64,000 nt of DNA from Schistosoma haematobium. Lineage: Eukaryota; Platyhelminthes; Trematoda; Strigeidida; Schistosomatidae. Made by a program: the position numbers and the translations under genes. A model generated the notes under the pieces. That model saw only the letters and a program-made list of their open reading frames with translations, did no database searches and was not told the origin of the DNA. Position 1 is the first letter of the stretch; each line of letters begins with the position of its first letter. Positions 1-13,400 of this stretch are shown piece after piece. The DNA is taken from positions 35,013,809 to 35,077,808 of the forward strand of contig NC_067197.1 in assembly GCF_000699445.3 (NCBI RefSeq), given 5' to 3'.

Positions 1-502
1 TTCGATCTGTAATTGAATACTGGTTTCCGTTTCTATACTAGTTTCTGGTAAACATTTATACTGAAATAACTTTCCTGTCTATCTTATTTCCAGCTAGCTT
101 CGCAAGCGTTCACAGACCTAACGGGAACAATTCCTGAGAAATAGAAGTTATTTATTAATGGATCATTTGTGCTAGATTCAAACTTTAATAAACGTTTTCA
201 TTTATAACGCACCAGTCTTTTAATTACGACAATTCGTACCTATCGTGACAGGTCGAAATTCGAACTACTAGTATGGTACACCATGTTCAAGGTTGCAGTA
301 TTTGGTAAACGGTATGTATGACTAATCGCGTGTGCGCCAAATTGGTAATTATTACACAAGAACGCGAAACAACACCCCTGTCTCACAGCCACATAAGACT
401 GCACAGTACACCCCCTGCCGTTACGCTATAAGAATAAGTCAATAGCCATATAAATGAATTTATGTAAAACTAAAAAGATTACAATATTAGAACTTCTTGT
501 TA
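1..502. other. Non-coding flank, no feature seen
   Basis: AT-rich sequence downstream of the minus-strand SWIM-like gene. No open frame, repeat or RNA gene can be supported. It presumably contains the 3' UTR of that gene. Confidence 0.5.
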
Positions 503-1261
503 TCAAAAAGCATAGCTATGGTCGGTATTAACAATGGATTCTGACGTTGTAGCTTCGTCATTAGCACCGATTGAACTCATCACTTGTGCGTATATGTCTT
601 CCGATGCTTCGAGGCACGAACGGATGAGTTTACTAGCCAAAGGTTCACTAAGAGCATGGATTGAGTGGTAGTTGCTGGTGAACTTCTCTAGCAGATCATC
701 ACTCCCTGTAGAGATTGAGATGTTATCCAGCGCACGAAGAACCAGGTCCATTATGTATTTTCTTGTCCACTTGTTGCCATGTCGAAATAAGTCTACAAAA
801 CTTGTAGAGATAAAGGAACACACATACCTTTAGAATGTGCATACAAAATATGACCACAGGGCAGCATGTAGTCATTGAAACGCAATATTCCGACCTGAAG
901 GATAAATTCATTTGAAGTAAGGCATACGTAGATGACCGACGTCGTCTCCTTTGCCTAGGTTGTGTTGGCGAGTTAGAAGTTGTAAGCTCTTCAGAAGAAT
1001 GATTATTACTATCATCATCTGCATCCTGAACGCAAGCATCTGACTCTGACGAACTGCGTTTACGTCCATATGTACAGACATAACTCACGAAAAAGTACTT
1101 TAGAGTTGGATCATCACTGTTCTCTTTGTATACTGACATAACGTACTTAGTATGCGTATACTAAAAAAATAATTACTAACCACAGAAGTCATATTACCTA
1201 TATCATGCATCATCACGATGGCATCGTCTTCGTTACTTGAAGAATGAACGTTACTAGACAT
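503..1261 (-). CDS. Small protein with half SWIM-type zinc-finger motif (4 exons)
   Basis: I read four exons on the minus strand: 1261-1198, 1132-1089, 954-828 and 792-503 (stop TGA at 505-503). The introns are 65, 134 and 35 nt, with GTAATA, GTGAGT and GTATGT donors, and the phases agree throughout, giving about 174 aa. Residues about 66-85 contain LPCGHILYAHSK followed by LFRHGNKWTRKYI, which resembles the second half (CxH) and downstream segment of SWIM zinc fingers in ZSWIM and MULE/FAR1-type proteins. The usual upstream CxC pair is not visible, only one Cys, so metal binding may be lost. The N-terminus is Ser/Asp-rich and the C-terminus has no known domain. The 134-nt second intron is open in the frame of exon 2 and would add an Arg/Ser-rich stretch if retained. 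It could be a host ZSWIM-like gene or a remnant of a domesticated transposase. Exon structure is moderately sure, function is not. Confidence 0.5.
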
Positions 1262-1599
1262 AGTGTGGCTGAACTCAATTAAAATCTAAAAATGTCTTGA
1301 TTTGACCGCTTCTGAAAATTTTCACGAATTGTCGATGTGACGCACCAATCATTTTGCGACAGGTTGACCTTCAAGTGCTCGCAACCCCCATCAGTGAAGA
1401 TACCCTAGGAGCGTTGCCCTAGTCACGTTGTTTTGTATTGGCTATGGTAAATTATTAAGATTCAAACTTAAAATACAGGTTACCACTTGGTGTGTTTATA
1501 AAACATCATATATTAAGTCGATTCACTGTGGTCCTGAAGCTTCATATAAAGCGAGTTTTAGCAGACTCGAAACATTACCCTATTAACTCGTGATTCTGA
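1262..1599. promoter_or_regulatory. Likely shared promoter region between divergent genes
   Basis: About 340 bp separate the minus-strand start at 1261 from the first candidate coding sequence on the plus strand. No clear TATA or initiator can be assigned. The assignment as a bidirectional promoter is an inference from the head-to-head layout only. Confidence 0.3.
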
Positions 1600-1857
1600 T
1601 TATCAGATTGTCGTATCCTCACGATCGTGTTCATTAAATTATTTTCGAATACTTTCTTAACAAACTTTAATATACCTCGCGCGCTTACTGATTTGTCTGT
1701 TCATTCTATTATTCAAACTTTTCATACTTCACCAACACAAAATCTTTGTAGACTAGACCCAAAACTTTTTAAGTTTGAACGTCCCAGAATTAAGGTTTTA
1801 GCATATATATACATAAATTCTCAAAAAATTTTCCGCTATAAGATTTTGAACATTTAA
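1600..1857 (+). CDS. Candidate 5' exon of the NEPRO-like gene
   Basis: The frame is open from 1600 (just after an in-frame TGA) to a TAA at 1855-1857, with no ATG. An acceptor-like ATTATCAG lies at its 5' end. The end of the translation (IKVLAYIYINSQKIFRYK) resembles the segment of NEPRO/DUF4477 proteins just before the helical region that the exon at 3175 would continue. No GT donor exists between 1794 and the stop, so either the exon ends at the GT at 1794, a non-canonical site is used, or this is a broken exon. Confidence 0.3.
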   Translation, partial: LSDCRILTIVFIKLFSNTFLTNFNIPRALTDLSVHSIIQTFHTSPTQNLCRLDPKLFKFERPRIKVLAYIYINSQKIFRYKILNI

Positions 1858-3174
1858 ACAATTCAAAACAGAACGGGACTCTATGTCATGTATGACCTTA
1901 GAGTAATGCTCTAATGGTTTCGCTTCCACCTCTTACTAGTATCGAAATGCCAATCTGAGTTATTGTGACAGATAAGTCCCAGTAACTTGTGTTAGAATTT
2001 ACGGTTACGGAACGGACTTCATGTTTCCATTCCATACTATAGTCCCAAAATAATAGTTAACCATTTTGTAATGACCAGCGTTTGATAGGTTTGACTTTTA
2101 CTTAAGTATGGCTTTTGTGCTGAGTAGTTATGAGGGGCAGTATAGGAAGAAATCTGATACAGGCAAAAATAGGAGGGAAGTAGGCCTATTAGTTAGTAAG
2201 CACATAAGTTGAACTTACATTTGAGAATAAAAGCAATAAATAACAGCTACAAACGACAAGCATAAGTCTAAGACAATCCTATAATGGAAACTAAAAGCTA
2301 TGAGCTTTAGCTTCCTAACGGGTCATTATCCGGGACTGGATATGTCTGATTATTTTGTCCATAAAATATAGTTCTAACAATGTTTTAAGAAACGGAGTCT
2401 GAAATGTCATGTGAAATGTACTAAAATCATTTTTACAAAATATATCTGCCAGTTTTCATCCACAGGAACTTCCCATATATTATTGTTTAATACAAATGGA
2501 GGAACGGCAACAATTCAACCCATTCACTCTACGAGGGCTTTTTCCATTAGTTGTGTTGCCTAATATTTAAAACCGTCGTATAAATGTCGATAACTTATTA
2601 GTTTATTTATAATACAGAGTAAGCAGAAAGCAAACTTACACGATTGTAGTTTGCCGTATTTTTAATTATATATGTTTGATATAGTCACTAAATCTCGACA
2701 ATACGATGGCTTCCCAGCTAAATGTCGGCACTTCAATTAACTGGCATAATAAGGACAGTGTTTGCCTAAAAACGTTTTTAAAGTACAAATTCGGCATATG
2801 TTCGTGAGAGTTCTTCTTTTCATCGATTTCTACATTGATTTTATTTCCCATAAACGTATGTTGTCTCCTCTTTTGTTACAGGTCATAGTATGGCTGAAAG
2901 TTTAGACATTAACTTCATTCCGCCAAAGTTATATATATCATGCACTGGCCAAATTTCTAGTATGTGTAATCTTAACTTCAAACAAACCCCGTAGATTACT
3001 CCAAAAATCAAGTTTCCTGTTTAGGGAAGTTGCGAAGAACTTGGAGTTATCGGAATAAAGATATACTTATATCCCATATGATATACATTCGATTCAAAAA
3101 CCAACTACACAAGTTCCTTTTTTTCAAATCATTCTCTTCTGTAAATCCTCTTTGAGATTGTAGATTTTTTACAG

Positions 3175-4066
3175 GTTCGACGCAGTCTAGCACAACTTTG
3201 TGATGGTCCTATCCTAAATGGGATTTCAAATTTTTGTACTATGTCCTTAAAATGTAAAAATGAACATTGTGTGAGTGGACATACTTTGGATCATACACTA
3301 GTATGCCTAATTCAATTGTACAAAAAAATAGAAATATTGCTACTTCGTTTGAATTCCTGCTGGAGGTAATTTGTATTAGACATATTTACGAAAATTATTT
3401 AGGTCGTGTGAAGCACAGTTTACTACCGGACACTTTACCAAAGTCCTCTTATTAATAATGACAGTACTTTCAGGTTTAAGGTAAGTTAAAAACCGGCATC
3501 AATACGGGTAGAGTTCAATCTCTTAATTCTCTAGATGAAGTTAACTGTTGTTATGGTAACCTCTTTGCAGTTCGAAGATCTTTACCAGATACAAAGACTT
3601 GGGTAGATTATTGAACTATATTTAATTGATATCTTAGTTACCATATGATGTTACACTACCGTCTTCATTAAATCATCAAGCAAAACCACCAGCAACAGAT
3701 GTGAACAATCGCGAAGTGTATTGTTCACAAAATCTCGTTTTATGTTATTTTACTTCAGTTTAGATTTTGGTGAAATTCGAACTAAAGATATCCCAAAGTT
3801 TTTGACCGCAAAAGGAACTCCTGATAATTTCGATTCTCATGAAGCCATGACTTCTAACAAACCTCTCGCTAACAAGGTAAGCTATTATCTTATTTTCCTT
3901 AATTTACTTATTCAGAACAAAAAAGTTAAAAGACTTAGTGCGGATACTCAGCGTTCACTGTAAGTTACTAAGTATAATGCATTAACTTTTTAGAACTGCA
4001 CTACTTCCACGCGCCACTCAAAAGAAACAAGAAGATCTCCTTTCTGTACTTCTTAACCACAGATAG
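3175..4066 (+). CDS. NEPRO-like (DUF4477-type) nucleolar protein, 3' exons
   Basis: Six consecutive exons keep one frame: 3175-3365, 3403-3480, 3571-3602, 3764-3876, 3916-3959 and 3994-4066 (stop TAG 4064-4066). Four of the five introns are 34-90 nt; the 37-, 39- and 34-nt ones are typical schistosome mini-introns. Exon 1 encodes a Cys/His-containing segment and a Leu-rich helix. Exon 2 encodes EAQFTTGHFTKVLLLIMTVL, which resembles the region of NEPRO/DUF4477 proteins where a helix ending in 'F/L..LALLARI' occurs. The C-terminus is basic (NKKVKRL, RATQKKQEDLL), as in nucleolar or ribosome-biogenesis factors. The splice pattern is strong evidence of a real gene; the family name rests on remembered motif similarity and is tentative. 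The 5' end is unresolved. Confidence 0.5.
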
Positions 4067-4291
4067 TATAGTGTCTGAGATTATTGTACAGTTCCATGAT
4101 CGAATATATACCTATTTGTATTATTTTCGTTACTTTTTCATTCAATGTAAATAACTAAATTTTTGGTTTATTAGGAAATAAATTTCTCTAAATGTTTTGT
4201 TTTATTGGGGTAGAACTAAAGGATACTTCATTTTACTACATCTAATCATATATATGCTGAGAATTCTATATTGTACCAAAATATAATATTG

Positions 4292-4297
4292 AATAAA
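4292..4297 (+). terminator. Polyadenylation signal AATAAA
   Basis: A canonical AATAAA lies about 225 bp after the stop codon of the plus-strand gene that ends at 4066. It is a reasonable polyA signal for that transcript, but AATAAA is common by chance in DNA this AT-rich. Confidence 0.35.
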
Positions 4298-4299
4298 GC

Positions 4300-7200
4300 C
4301 ATTAATAATAATGATAAATAAATTTAGTATTACGTTTGGTCTTCTCATTACTAACATATAAATCTCTGAGGCGGATTGTACTTTAATGAATGTGAATCAC
4401 GGCTACCTCTTAGTGATTATACTTAAGCAGTCGAGTACACTGTAATATCTACCATATCTAGTACAGTCAGATTAACTAGTATCCGGAATGTTTATTCATT
4501 TTAAAATAATCTAAAAATTGACGTTCATTAGAACATTTTGACCCACATTTCACAACAGCACAGTGGAAGTAAAGATTGGCGAGATGAACAGCAAAGGAGA
4601 AAAAATGTCAATTGGAGTAAAAATTTAGACAAGAGATACGATTTATAGGGAATAAATGGATTTTAACAATAGGAAAAATATGGAAATTAAGACTGAGAAA
4701 AATAATGTACCCAACTCTATGTATAATTAGTGTCTCTGACGACATCAACCTGGAAGAACTGCATCCAACATGACTCAGACTGGAAGTTGATGTCTTCACA
4801 AAACGATGCCTTGTTTTTGTTCACGGTCCCAGCGTAGTGCGTCGAGTTAGTCTATGGCTGAACTTACGTAACGTCTAAACTACTACAGTCGATGGATATC
4901 AAGAACCCTGTCAACTTCCCGTGATTAAATGGAACATTACTAACTTAGTAGTCTTATTCACATGCTACTAGTACTTTAGGAACATCTATGCTAACATACT
5001 TTCTACCGCAATTGCGGCAAAGCGGTCCGGAGTGAATTGCTACCTTCGCCATTTGGGAGGTAAACGTTCGTACCATGAGGTACAAGGTGTGAGAAACCTG
5101 TGTATTTTCACTTAGATTCAATCAGCAACGGTGATAAAACTTCCAAGATAAACAAAGTGGTTAATAAACTCATCTAATTTATTCTCTTCAGTTCTCCAGG
5201 ATATTCGTTTAAGCCGTTTCTGGAGCAGCATTTTGCATCATAGAGAAATGTACCAAACATTTACATCAACCCTTGTTGGGAAGACCGGCTACTTGAAACT
5301 CAAACGAGGGACATGTCACCTCTTAGCTTATCTGTGACAAAGTACGTATCTGTAAAGTGGGGTAGTTCTGACCGAAAAATGTGACATCTCTGCATTGACT
5401 AGGTCAGTCACATTCGAATGAAATAATCTTAGAAAAATAATGTAACTCGTGCATTTCATGATTATGAATCCTGAAACTTCACAAACCAAAAGTCAAAACT
5501 AGACCTCCATGATAATCAGATTTCCGTACTCGTAAAATAGTGACTGGTAATATAAGACTACATCTAATTACCGAACTCTGTCAATGTTGGTAGCACCGCG
5601 TGAGCAGTGTTAAAGTTAGACGCAGTGCACCAGGAAAAGTTGGTAGATCTGTCAACTGTGAATCTCCATCAATTAAGAAGTTTTGAGATGTATTGGCTAC
5701 ATTCAGTCAGTGCCTATTTCGACGTGGGTTGAAAATAAGCTGGGGGCGGTCAAACAAGGACATATTAGTTCATGAAGTCATCCACTGTTGATTCAGATCA
5801 CCTGGCTGGGATCTACACCATTAGTGTTGTAAATAATTAAATACATTGGGTGGCGTGACTGCGCCTCAGTGGTGCAGATACATCCACTCTTTGTTCTCTA
5901 TACCCTGTTTCATAACATCATCTCGTGAGTCACTTATTCTTGAATTATATCCCTTATGACTTTACCTTCTGTATCATAGGTATTACATTTCTGGTGCTCG
6001 TTTTGATATCATCTCGCTATCCCGAAGCGGTTCGGCAACTTGGATAAATGCACCAGGCTCTACGTTGTTTATGACTGACCGACTCGATCAATTTGATTGA
6101 TAAGCCTGAATAACAACGTGAAAACCTGTAGAGTTAAATTATCAGGAACTGCTGCTTCCCCACACATATAGTTACGAACTCCGCAACTAAGAATTTTATG
6201 CCTAATTAAAATATTGCATTTAGACTATCAGTAAGTAAGCATTAAAGAATATTAAGCACCTTTGAAACATAAACCACTTCTGGTTTCTACGTAAATAGTT
6301 AAAAGGTAGTAAGACTAGTCAAACCTACCAGAATCTCGTGATAAGAATGAATTGGAGAATCGATGTTATTATAATTTCAGACAATTACCGAAAGTTAAAT
6401 TTGGTACATGGCACTTATAAGCTGGAGTGGCAAAAACAAAGTTTCAAAAAGAATTAATCAACATTTATTGACTGTATATCCGAAGGTAGTGTTTTCCGTT
6501 GCTTCTTTTCGCATGGACATACTAAATTCAAAAAAAGGCTGAACAAATGTACCAGAGGGAAATATTGCCTAGAATTAATAGTATCATACAGGTGTTCACA
6601 ATGAAGGGAAGATTTGACACAAGATAGCGAGGAACTAACAGATACTAAATGAAAGTGCGGTGGACAGAGTCGTTGTTTTACATAAAACCTATGTTATGTA
6701 TGGATTTCAAGGGGTAGTCATATATTCCTTAATAAGTGCCAGATATATATGATCTCCTTTGATCACTTTGTAAACATCGGTAAGATAAACAATGACGAAT
6801 TACGTGTTTTCATACTTATTCTCTTACTAGTAATAAAGTCTTGTTGTTGTTTATTTTCATGACCCATTCGTATAAATATTGCTTGTAATACAGGAAGTAA
6901 CATTTCAAGGAGGAATCCTTCAGTGTTTCGAGGTGACTTGAGATACACTTATCATATCAACAAAAGCTTCTAACTGGTGAGTTCCCAGTAAAAAAACAAA
7001 CAAGTTCTCGTCTAATAAAATCAATGTATCACAATGTAATTTAAGGCAATATTTCTGGTCATTCACACATACACACCAAGTTACAATAGAAAAAAATAGA
7101 TTCAGTAAAAACGAACATCATTATATCAAGCTAGTGAATGTTTGCACATGGACATCTTTCTTTCAGGGGTTTCAAAAATTAAATTTAGAAAAAAACAAAT

Positions 7201-7499
7201 AGTTGTTGGATCAATTGTTGTTCCATTTTTTTGAAAAAAAAAAAGATTACAAATGACATGGACAGCTTTCTCACTGAGATATGTTAACACAGAAAAGATT
7301 AATAACAAATAATAGTCTTCTACAGTGGAAGAAAATCACAGTTGATAAGCAAAAATAGATATTATGGAATGTAGTCTCGGTAATAAAAAAATTACAGACT
7401 TATTGCAAATAATTATAACTGATAATGACATGTCAATCACGGCGTAGTCGAGAATAGCCCAAATCTAATTGTTATGGACTAAATAATGGCTACAATAAT
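4300..7499. other. Intergenic, no gene seen
   Basis: This 3.2-kb AT-rich stretch separates the convergent ends of the NEPRO-like gene and unc-18. Only short chance ORFs occur and none has splice support or a recognisable protein signature. The 3' UTR of unc-18 must lie in its right part. Confidence 0.5.
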
Positions 7500-10400
7500 T
7501 CACCCTCGAAAAGGATTCATAATTGAGACACGACGAAGTACTGATTCAGGTATTGGTGTACTTGAAACTGGTGGCATTATGATTTTTGCAATGCCTTCAA
7601 GATTATCCAGAAATATTTTTGGTGTCAACAAGTGTGTACCACCAAGTACAACTTCCCAGTTCCAACCAACTCCTCCACCGGGGATTGTTGAAATATTTTC
7701 TGTTGTAGGTGTATTTATTTTATTTGTATTCTTATCACTAGCTGCAAGACGGGTTTCCTTACACTAACAAAATAAGTTAAAAATGATTAACTTTCTTATT
7801 ATTATTAGTTAAAAAGTAATCCATCTCAAATTGACATAAAATTCATAAGCCATTGTTGAAAGTGACCAACAGTTTTGAATGAGATATAACATTGAAACCT
7901 TAAACACTCCACACTTATTTAAACAAGACTAGACAGTAATACGAAAACAAATACATTGAACAATCACTTTATTTACACTAAAAATATCAAGGAGAATGGG
8001 AGGCTATATTAGATTAAATATTTAGAACAGAAAACTAATTGCATCATTTATTACAATTCACTTGGTGTAAGAAAGTATGTTTTGGAATTTTGATAGGGAG
8101 ATAACAGAAAACGGTTGAAGATTTAGTGAAATAACTCGGGATGGATCGCACTATCGTCAGATCCGTGTACTACTCAACTTTCGAAATTTGTAATACCTTA
8201 TTGATGAATGATGTGCGGTTTAATCGCTTTTAAAATAAATGAATAGAGTGCATACCGATGGATAAACCTAATCATAACGATGTGTTCGGTTTGATAGTTG
8301 CTCATAAGGACGGTTTATTGATGCAAGCTGATAACAAGGACAAGATAATTGACTTTTTTCTATAAAAAAATAACATGTTCATATACAAAATATCGAACAC
8401 AAGGGATTAGAAGATACAGATTTTGTAGGTCACTGAAATCCAATCCAACTTAAGATGCAACTATTAGAAACCATTCTTTTCTGTTATATAACCTTGTATT
8501 ACACTAGCTTTTTGATGCTCAACTACACATTATTGGTATCACTATGGTCCAGTTCATACCCCGTTAACATAACAGCTTTTAATTTTTGGGATTATCAATA
8601 GTCCACTGATGAGCATACTATAGGGTAACCTCTCCTTTGTGTTATATAAATGTAACTGATCTACCAGATAAACATAAAATGATACATATATTTGATAGTA
8701 ACATAGGAAAGAGTATATATGGACCTGTAATTTTGATAAATAACGGTTTACATAAAAAGACTGAGTCAGAGGTAATAGCTTAATGTTTAATAACTGATGA
8801 ATGCTGAAAGTTAGTAATTCGTAAAGCTTTCTGTCGATAATCTCTGTCTTTCAAACATGTTTATCAATGGATTTTTATGGATATTCACTATTTTAAAGGC
8901 ATTTATCAATTCTTGTACCAGTCATTATGTAGTATATAACCTTCCCACTTAGTCAAATAAATTCTTGATCACTCGTTCTTTAGGTGATTAAGAAAAAGCC
9001 ATTAAGATTCAGATATGAACTATTCCATGTGCCTTTTTTACTTCTAAAGTGGATCAAGAATTTGAGGTTAATGAGAATTCGTCGAACTCTATTGTTTCTT
9101 TGAAATTTATAAAAGTTAAAATTGTAATACTTCCTTTAAAAAAACACATTGTTATCATAAGCGATAAAGATGTTGTTTCAATTTCGATAAAAGAAGCTTA
9201 CTCTTTGCGTTAACTGGTAACCCACTCTGGCTTCTGATAACGTGAAACCTCCAACAACAAAGACTATAAGACGAGGACCACAGTGTTCAGTCATAGAAGA
9301 AGCAGCTGTATTCCGATCCGAACCAGGATTTGGACTAGATGACCTAACAGATGCTGAAGGACCTGCAGACAAAACACCACTGGCATGAAATCGTGCGGAA
9401 GGCTTTTTAAAATCCTTAGAACTAGTATCCACTGCATTACCGAGACCAAACACATCTTTAATGCCTTTTGCTACAACGAATCCAAAACGTGATTTGTCCA
9501 GCTTACCCGAAATAGCTTGCTAAGAGTAACGGAATAAAAGTAACAACATAGTTCATCGAAAACCTTCAATATTTTGTTTAGTTTTTTATCCAAATATAAT
9601 AAGTGAATAAATCTGGTAATTCATTAGAAGATATAATTATGACATTAAAATAAACAAACATATGATGGTCTATCTGACACTCTGCTAAAATATAAGCAAG
9701 GAAAAGAAATTTTCCTAACGGCCTAAAAACAAAGATTCGTATGTAATGTGAACAGAGAAACAAAAAGAACCATGAATAACAAAGGAAGCTATTTTTAGGG
9801 ACATTATTTCACTTAATTCAAAGCTTGTAACACTACAAACCATAAGCTTTCGTTTGATGTATGATTCACTGTCATAAACCTTTTTGTTCCAAAGTTATTG
9901 TAATTTAAACGTAGCCTTTGCTACTACTTTTTCTACACTAATTCCCGGTTTCTTACATATTTGCATTTTCCTAATTGTTTGTGCGTTGTTCTCATGTTGG
10001 TCATCTACTTATTCATGTATCTTTTAGAATTAATCTGGATCGGAGTGTGAATCGAAATCGGGAATCAATCGAGTAGAGTTCCACTTGACTAGTCTTATCT
10101 CTCTCACGCGCCCGTCAACCAACCAGATAATAGAATGATTTCCGTCTCTCTACTCAAGGCGGTTAGTATTACTTCGAACTCACGTGATTGTAGCCTCAAG
10201 GTTAAACCAGTCAGCCTATCGAATCAAGGTAAGTTATCTATTGTATATCAGTGGGTAAACAGATCAAAGACGTAACAGTACGACAACTTTACCTGCTAAT
10301 GGTGAATGTCATTATTCTCACATGGTAGCTTAGTATAGTTAAGCTACTTGACTTAGAACCTCACTCCATACTTACTCATATAAAACGTAGGACTCAAAGA

Positions 10401-13400
10401 GGAGTACATAAACCCGTAACTTAGTTACTGAGTTTAATTACAGTGGTTAATTCCAAATCAATAGTAAAATACTTCACTATCAGAATTGACACAATTTCTC
10501 CTAATTCACAAACTATTTTAGCAGTTACGAAAGATTAAAGCTAAAATCCTCGTTATATTCAACAGAATCAAACCAAAAGTTAACGAAAAAAAGTAAGATA
10601 GGTATAGGAAAGTTGACTGTGTATGAGGCCATGAATAACACTTATTGTTTTGTTAGACAACTTGATAATGAATTCTAGAACGAATAATTGTTAGCTGAGT
10701 ACCTCTTCTAAATCATTGTACCATAAATTATTCACTGTTAAGTGTACATACAATCTGCTTAGTAAAATGTTCGATAACTAAAATCTATATGTAAATGAGT
10801 ATTGGAATCTGACTGTCAACTTTTAACACAGTAAAATTCCCTTAGCTAATTTACATGACTTCACAGCTTAACATATCATACTAGGACGAAGTGACCGTCC
10901 GGTGCATCCAGGTATATAGAAACTTTTGAAGTGTTTATTTGTAAACAAAAAAATAAGATCTATCTGATAATAAGTAATGTGGAAACACTTATTCAATCGT
11001 TATATATCACAATTGATGACTTGTACTACGTTCAATTACTTTTCTTTGAATATACTATACAATAACTAGCACACTGTTTAGTATATTATTGGTCGAAATT
11101 CAATAGATGAAATGAATTAATTTACAAATGAAAAAAGATTGCATTCGATAACTGGTAGTTTTAGTGTCGATTATTTTTTTATTTTCACATAGAATAGTAA
11201 GTAGTAAAAAAATTAGATTAAAAAAAACTACCAAAATATTTGAACTTACTTCCATAATATCTAAAATATACGGTGTCCATCGTGATAATGCATATGAACT
11301 AGCATTAACACGATCTACACGTTTCTTTTTTACTGGAAGGTATGTCTGTAATAATTGGCTAACTTTTGGAATTGGTGGTAAACGTAGAAGAGATACGCAT
11401 CTACCCAATTGATATTGTGGGACATTTGTCTGATTAGGCAACGATATAGTGACGGGCTATTTAAGGAAAAATAAAGTAGAGACACATTGTATCCATAAGA
11501 GTGTATGAACAGAGTAACCTATTAAAGGAACAAACACGTCATCTATGAGTATGTATTATACAGTTGTTCGATTGTCTTACTCAAATACACGCGATACTAA
11601 TGAACTACTCGAGTGAGAAAACAACAGATGAATAGGAAGGTGTTTGAAAACCTGAATCGACATATTTACACAATGTGGTGGTCGGTACTCGATATAATCC
11701 ATAAACTTCGTATACAGTTCGTTTTGATAACCGTCCTATATAACGCCCCAACGGTATATTAATCAGAAAGCGAGTACGAAGCGTTGATTACGTTTATTAC
11801 GGGACCACACATATATATCCAAAATTACAGATGCGTTAAACAAGCATGGAAGAGTTGTGCCGAAAGGCAAGCAAGCGAGCGAGTCAGCGAATATGAATAC
11901 GAGCAAGCGCGTACAGTTAAGCGGGCGAGAGTTAGAGCACGAGAGCAATGAGTATGAATAACATGGACATATATATACATAGTGAAATGAATGAGTCATT
12001 GAATCAAATAAGCGGTTAGTAGTAAGGCTAGCATAGTGAATACATGCGTGGGGCGCAAGCAATATTCAAGCATACATGTCCATACATTCGCAATAGTAAT
12101 AAAGATACAATGATATAGATAAGTTGTTGTTAGGATGACTCAGTTCGTTAATAAGTTAATAAAATGACTTGATTGAAGTAAATGTAAGCAAACTCAATTT
12201 CACGTGATATGTTATAACAAACGTATTTATAAATACAGATGTGTCCCTTGGATAATCAAGCTATGCTTCCACCAACAGCGATCTGTCTGTGTCAGACGCG
12301 TAAACAAGTCAAACTTTGACCAATAGCATGCATTCCTCAATATCTTTCTCTTATCATTTGGTCTTCAGCTGACATATTTGACCGACCCAGTCTATCGCAT
12401 TTCCTTCCTGAAAAATAAGTCATCTCGTATTCAGTATGAGTTGTTGTTGGCAATGTCCTTTGATGATCTCTTTAAGGTTTGATTGTTGATTTTGATGCCT
12501 TAGATTGGTTGTTCCGGAAGATGTGATAAGCCGGGTCAATTGAACATATCAGCTGAAGACCAAATGGTAAGAAAAAGATATTGAAGAATGCACACTATCG
12601 GTTAACCGTTTCATCAACTTAGTATCTATTTCATATCAAGTCCCCAAAGTGCTTCTTGTCCAATAAGACAAAAATAATCAATTAGATACTTTTACATGGT
12701 TGACCGATCATTGTGTGAAATGATGAATGAAATTAAAAGCAAAAGTGGATCACGTAAAGATAACATCGATCAGTCGTCAAGTATTGTCATAAATTCTGTT
12801 ATCTTTTTAAAAATTTAATCACTGTCACTGAAAACAATTATTTCGAATTTACAGGTAGAAAACACTCTAATGACTGGTATTCACATTCATAAAAAGTAAT
12901 GAGGAAAAATTATCAACAGGCTTGTTATGAGTGACGATTACCAAAAAAATAGTTAATTGTAAATAATACTAGGTCCCAAAAGAAGAGATCAATATATTAA
13001 ACATTTTTTACGCTTGATAGTTAGAAGACAGATATCAGGCTCTTATTCAAAGAAAACATAGAACACAGTAAAAATATGTACCGTCACTACTAAGAGTATT
13101 GTATGGGCTTCAACCGAAGAAGTTTACATACCACATACGGCTTATATCAGTAGTCAGTGAAGAAGATACAAGTGTTTATTAACGGTCTTCTATGAAAAAA
13201 TACTTCGGATCAGTTGGACAGACACCATAGGAAACAAGCTACTGTGGGAGAGAACAAACCAGATCCCAACGGAGGGAGAAATCAGGAAGAAGCACTGGAA
13301 GTGGATAGGACACACATTGAGGAAAGCACCCAACTGCGTCACAAGGCAAGCCCTCACCTGGAATCCTCAAGGTCAAAGGAAAAGATGAGGGCCAAAATCA

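Noticed and set aside
723..1139. 138-codon minus-strand ORF as a single exon
   Set aside because: It runs through intron 2 of the SWIM-like gene in the wrong frame for the LPCGH motif; the spliced model keeps phase throughout.
7486..7767. Plus-strand 93-codon ORF
   Set aside because: It is the antisense shadow of unc-18 exon 13, whose minus-strand reading matches the conserved Munc18 C-terminal region.
11164..11412. Plus-strand 82-codon ORF
   Set aside because: Antisense of unc-18 exon 11; the minus strand carries [14 protein letters not shown] and proper splice sites.
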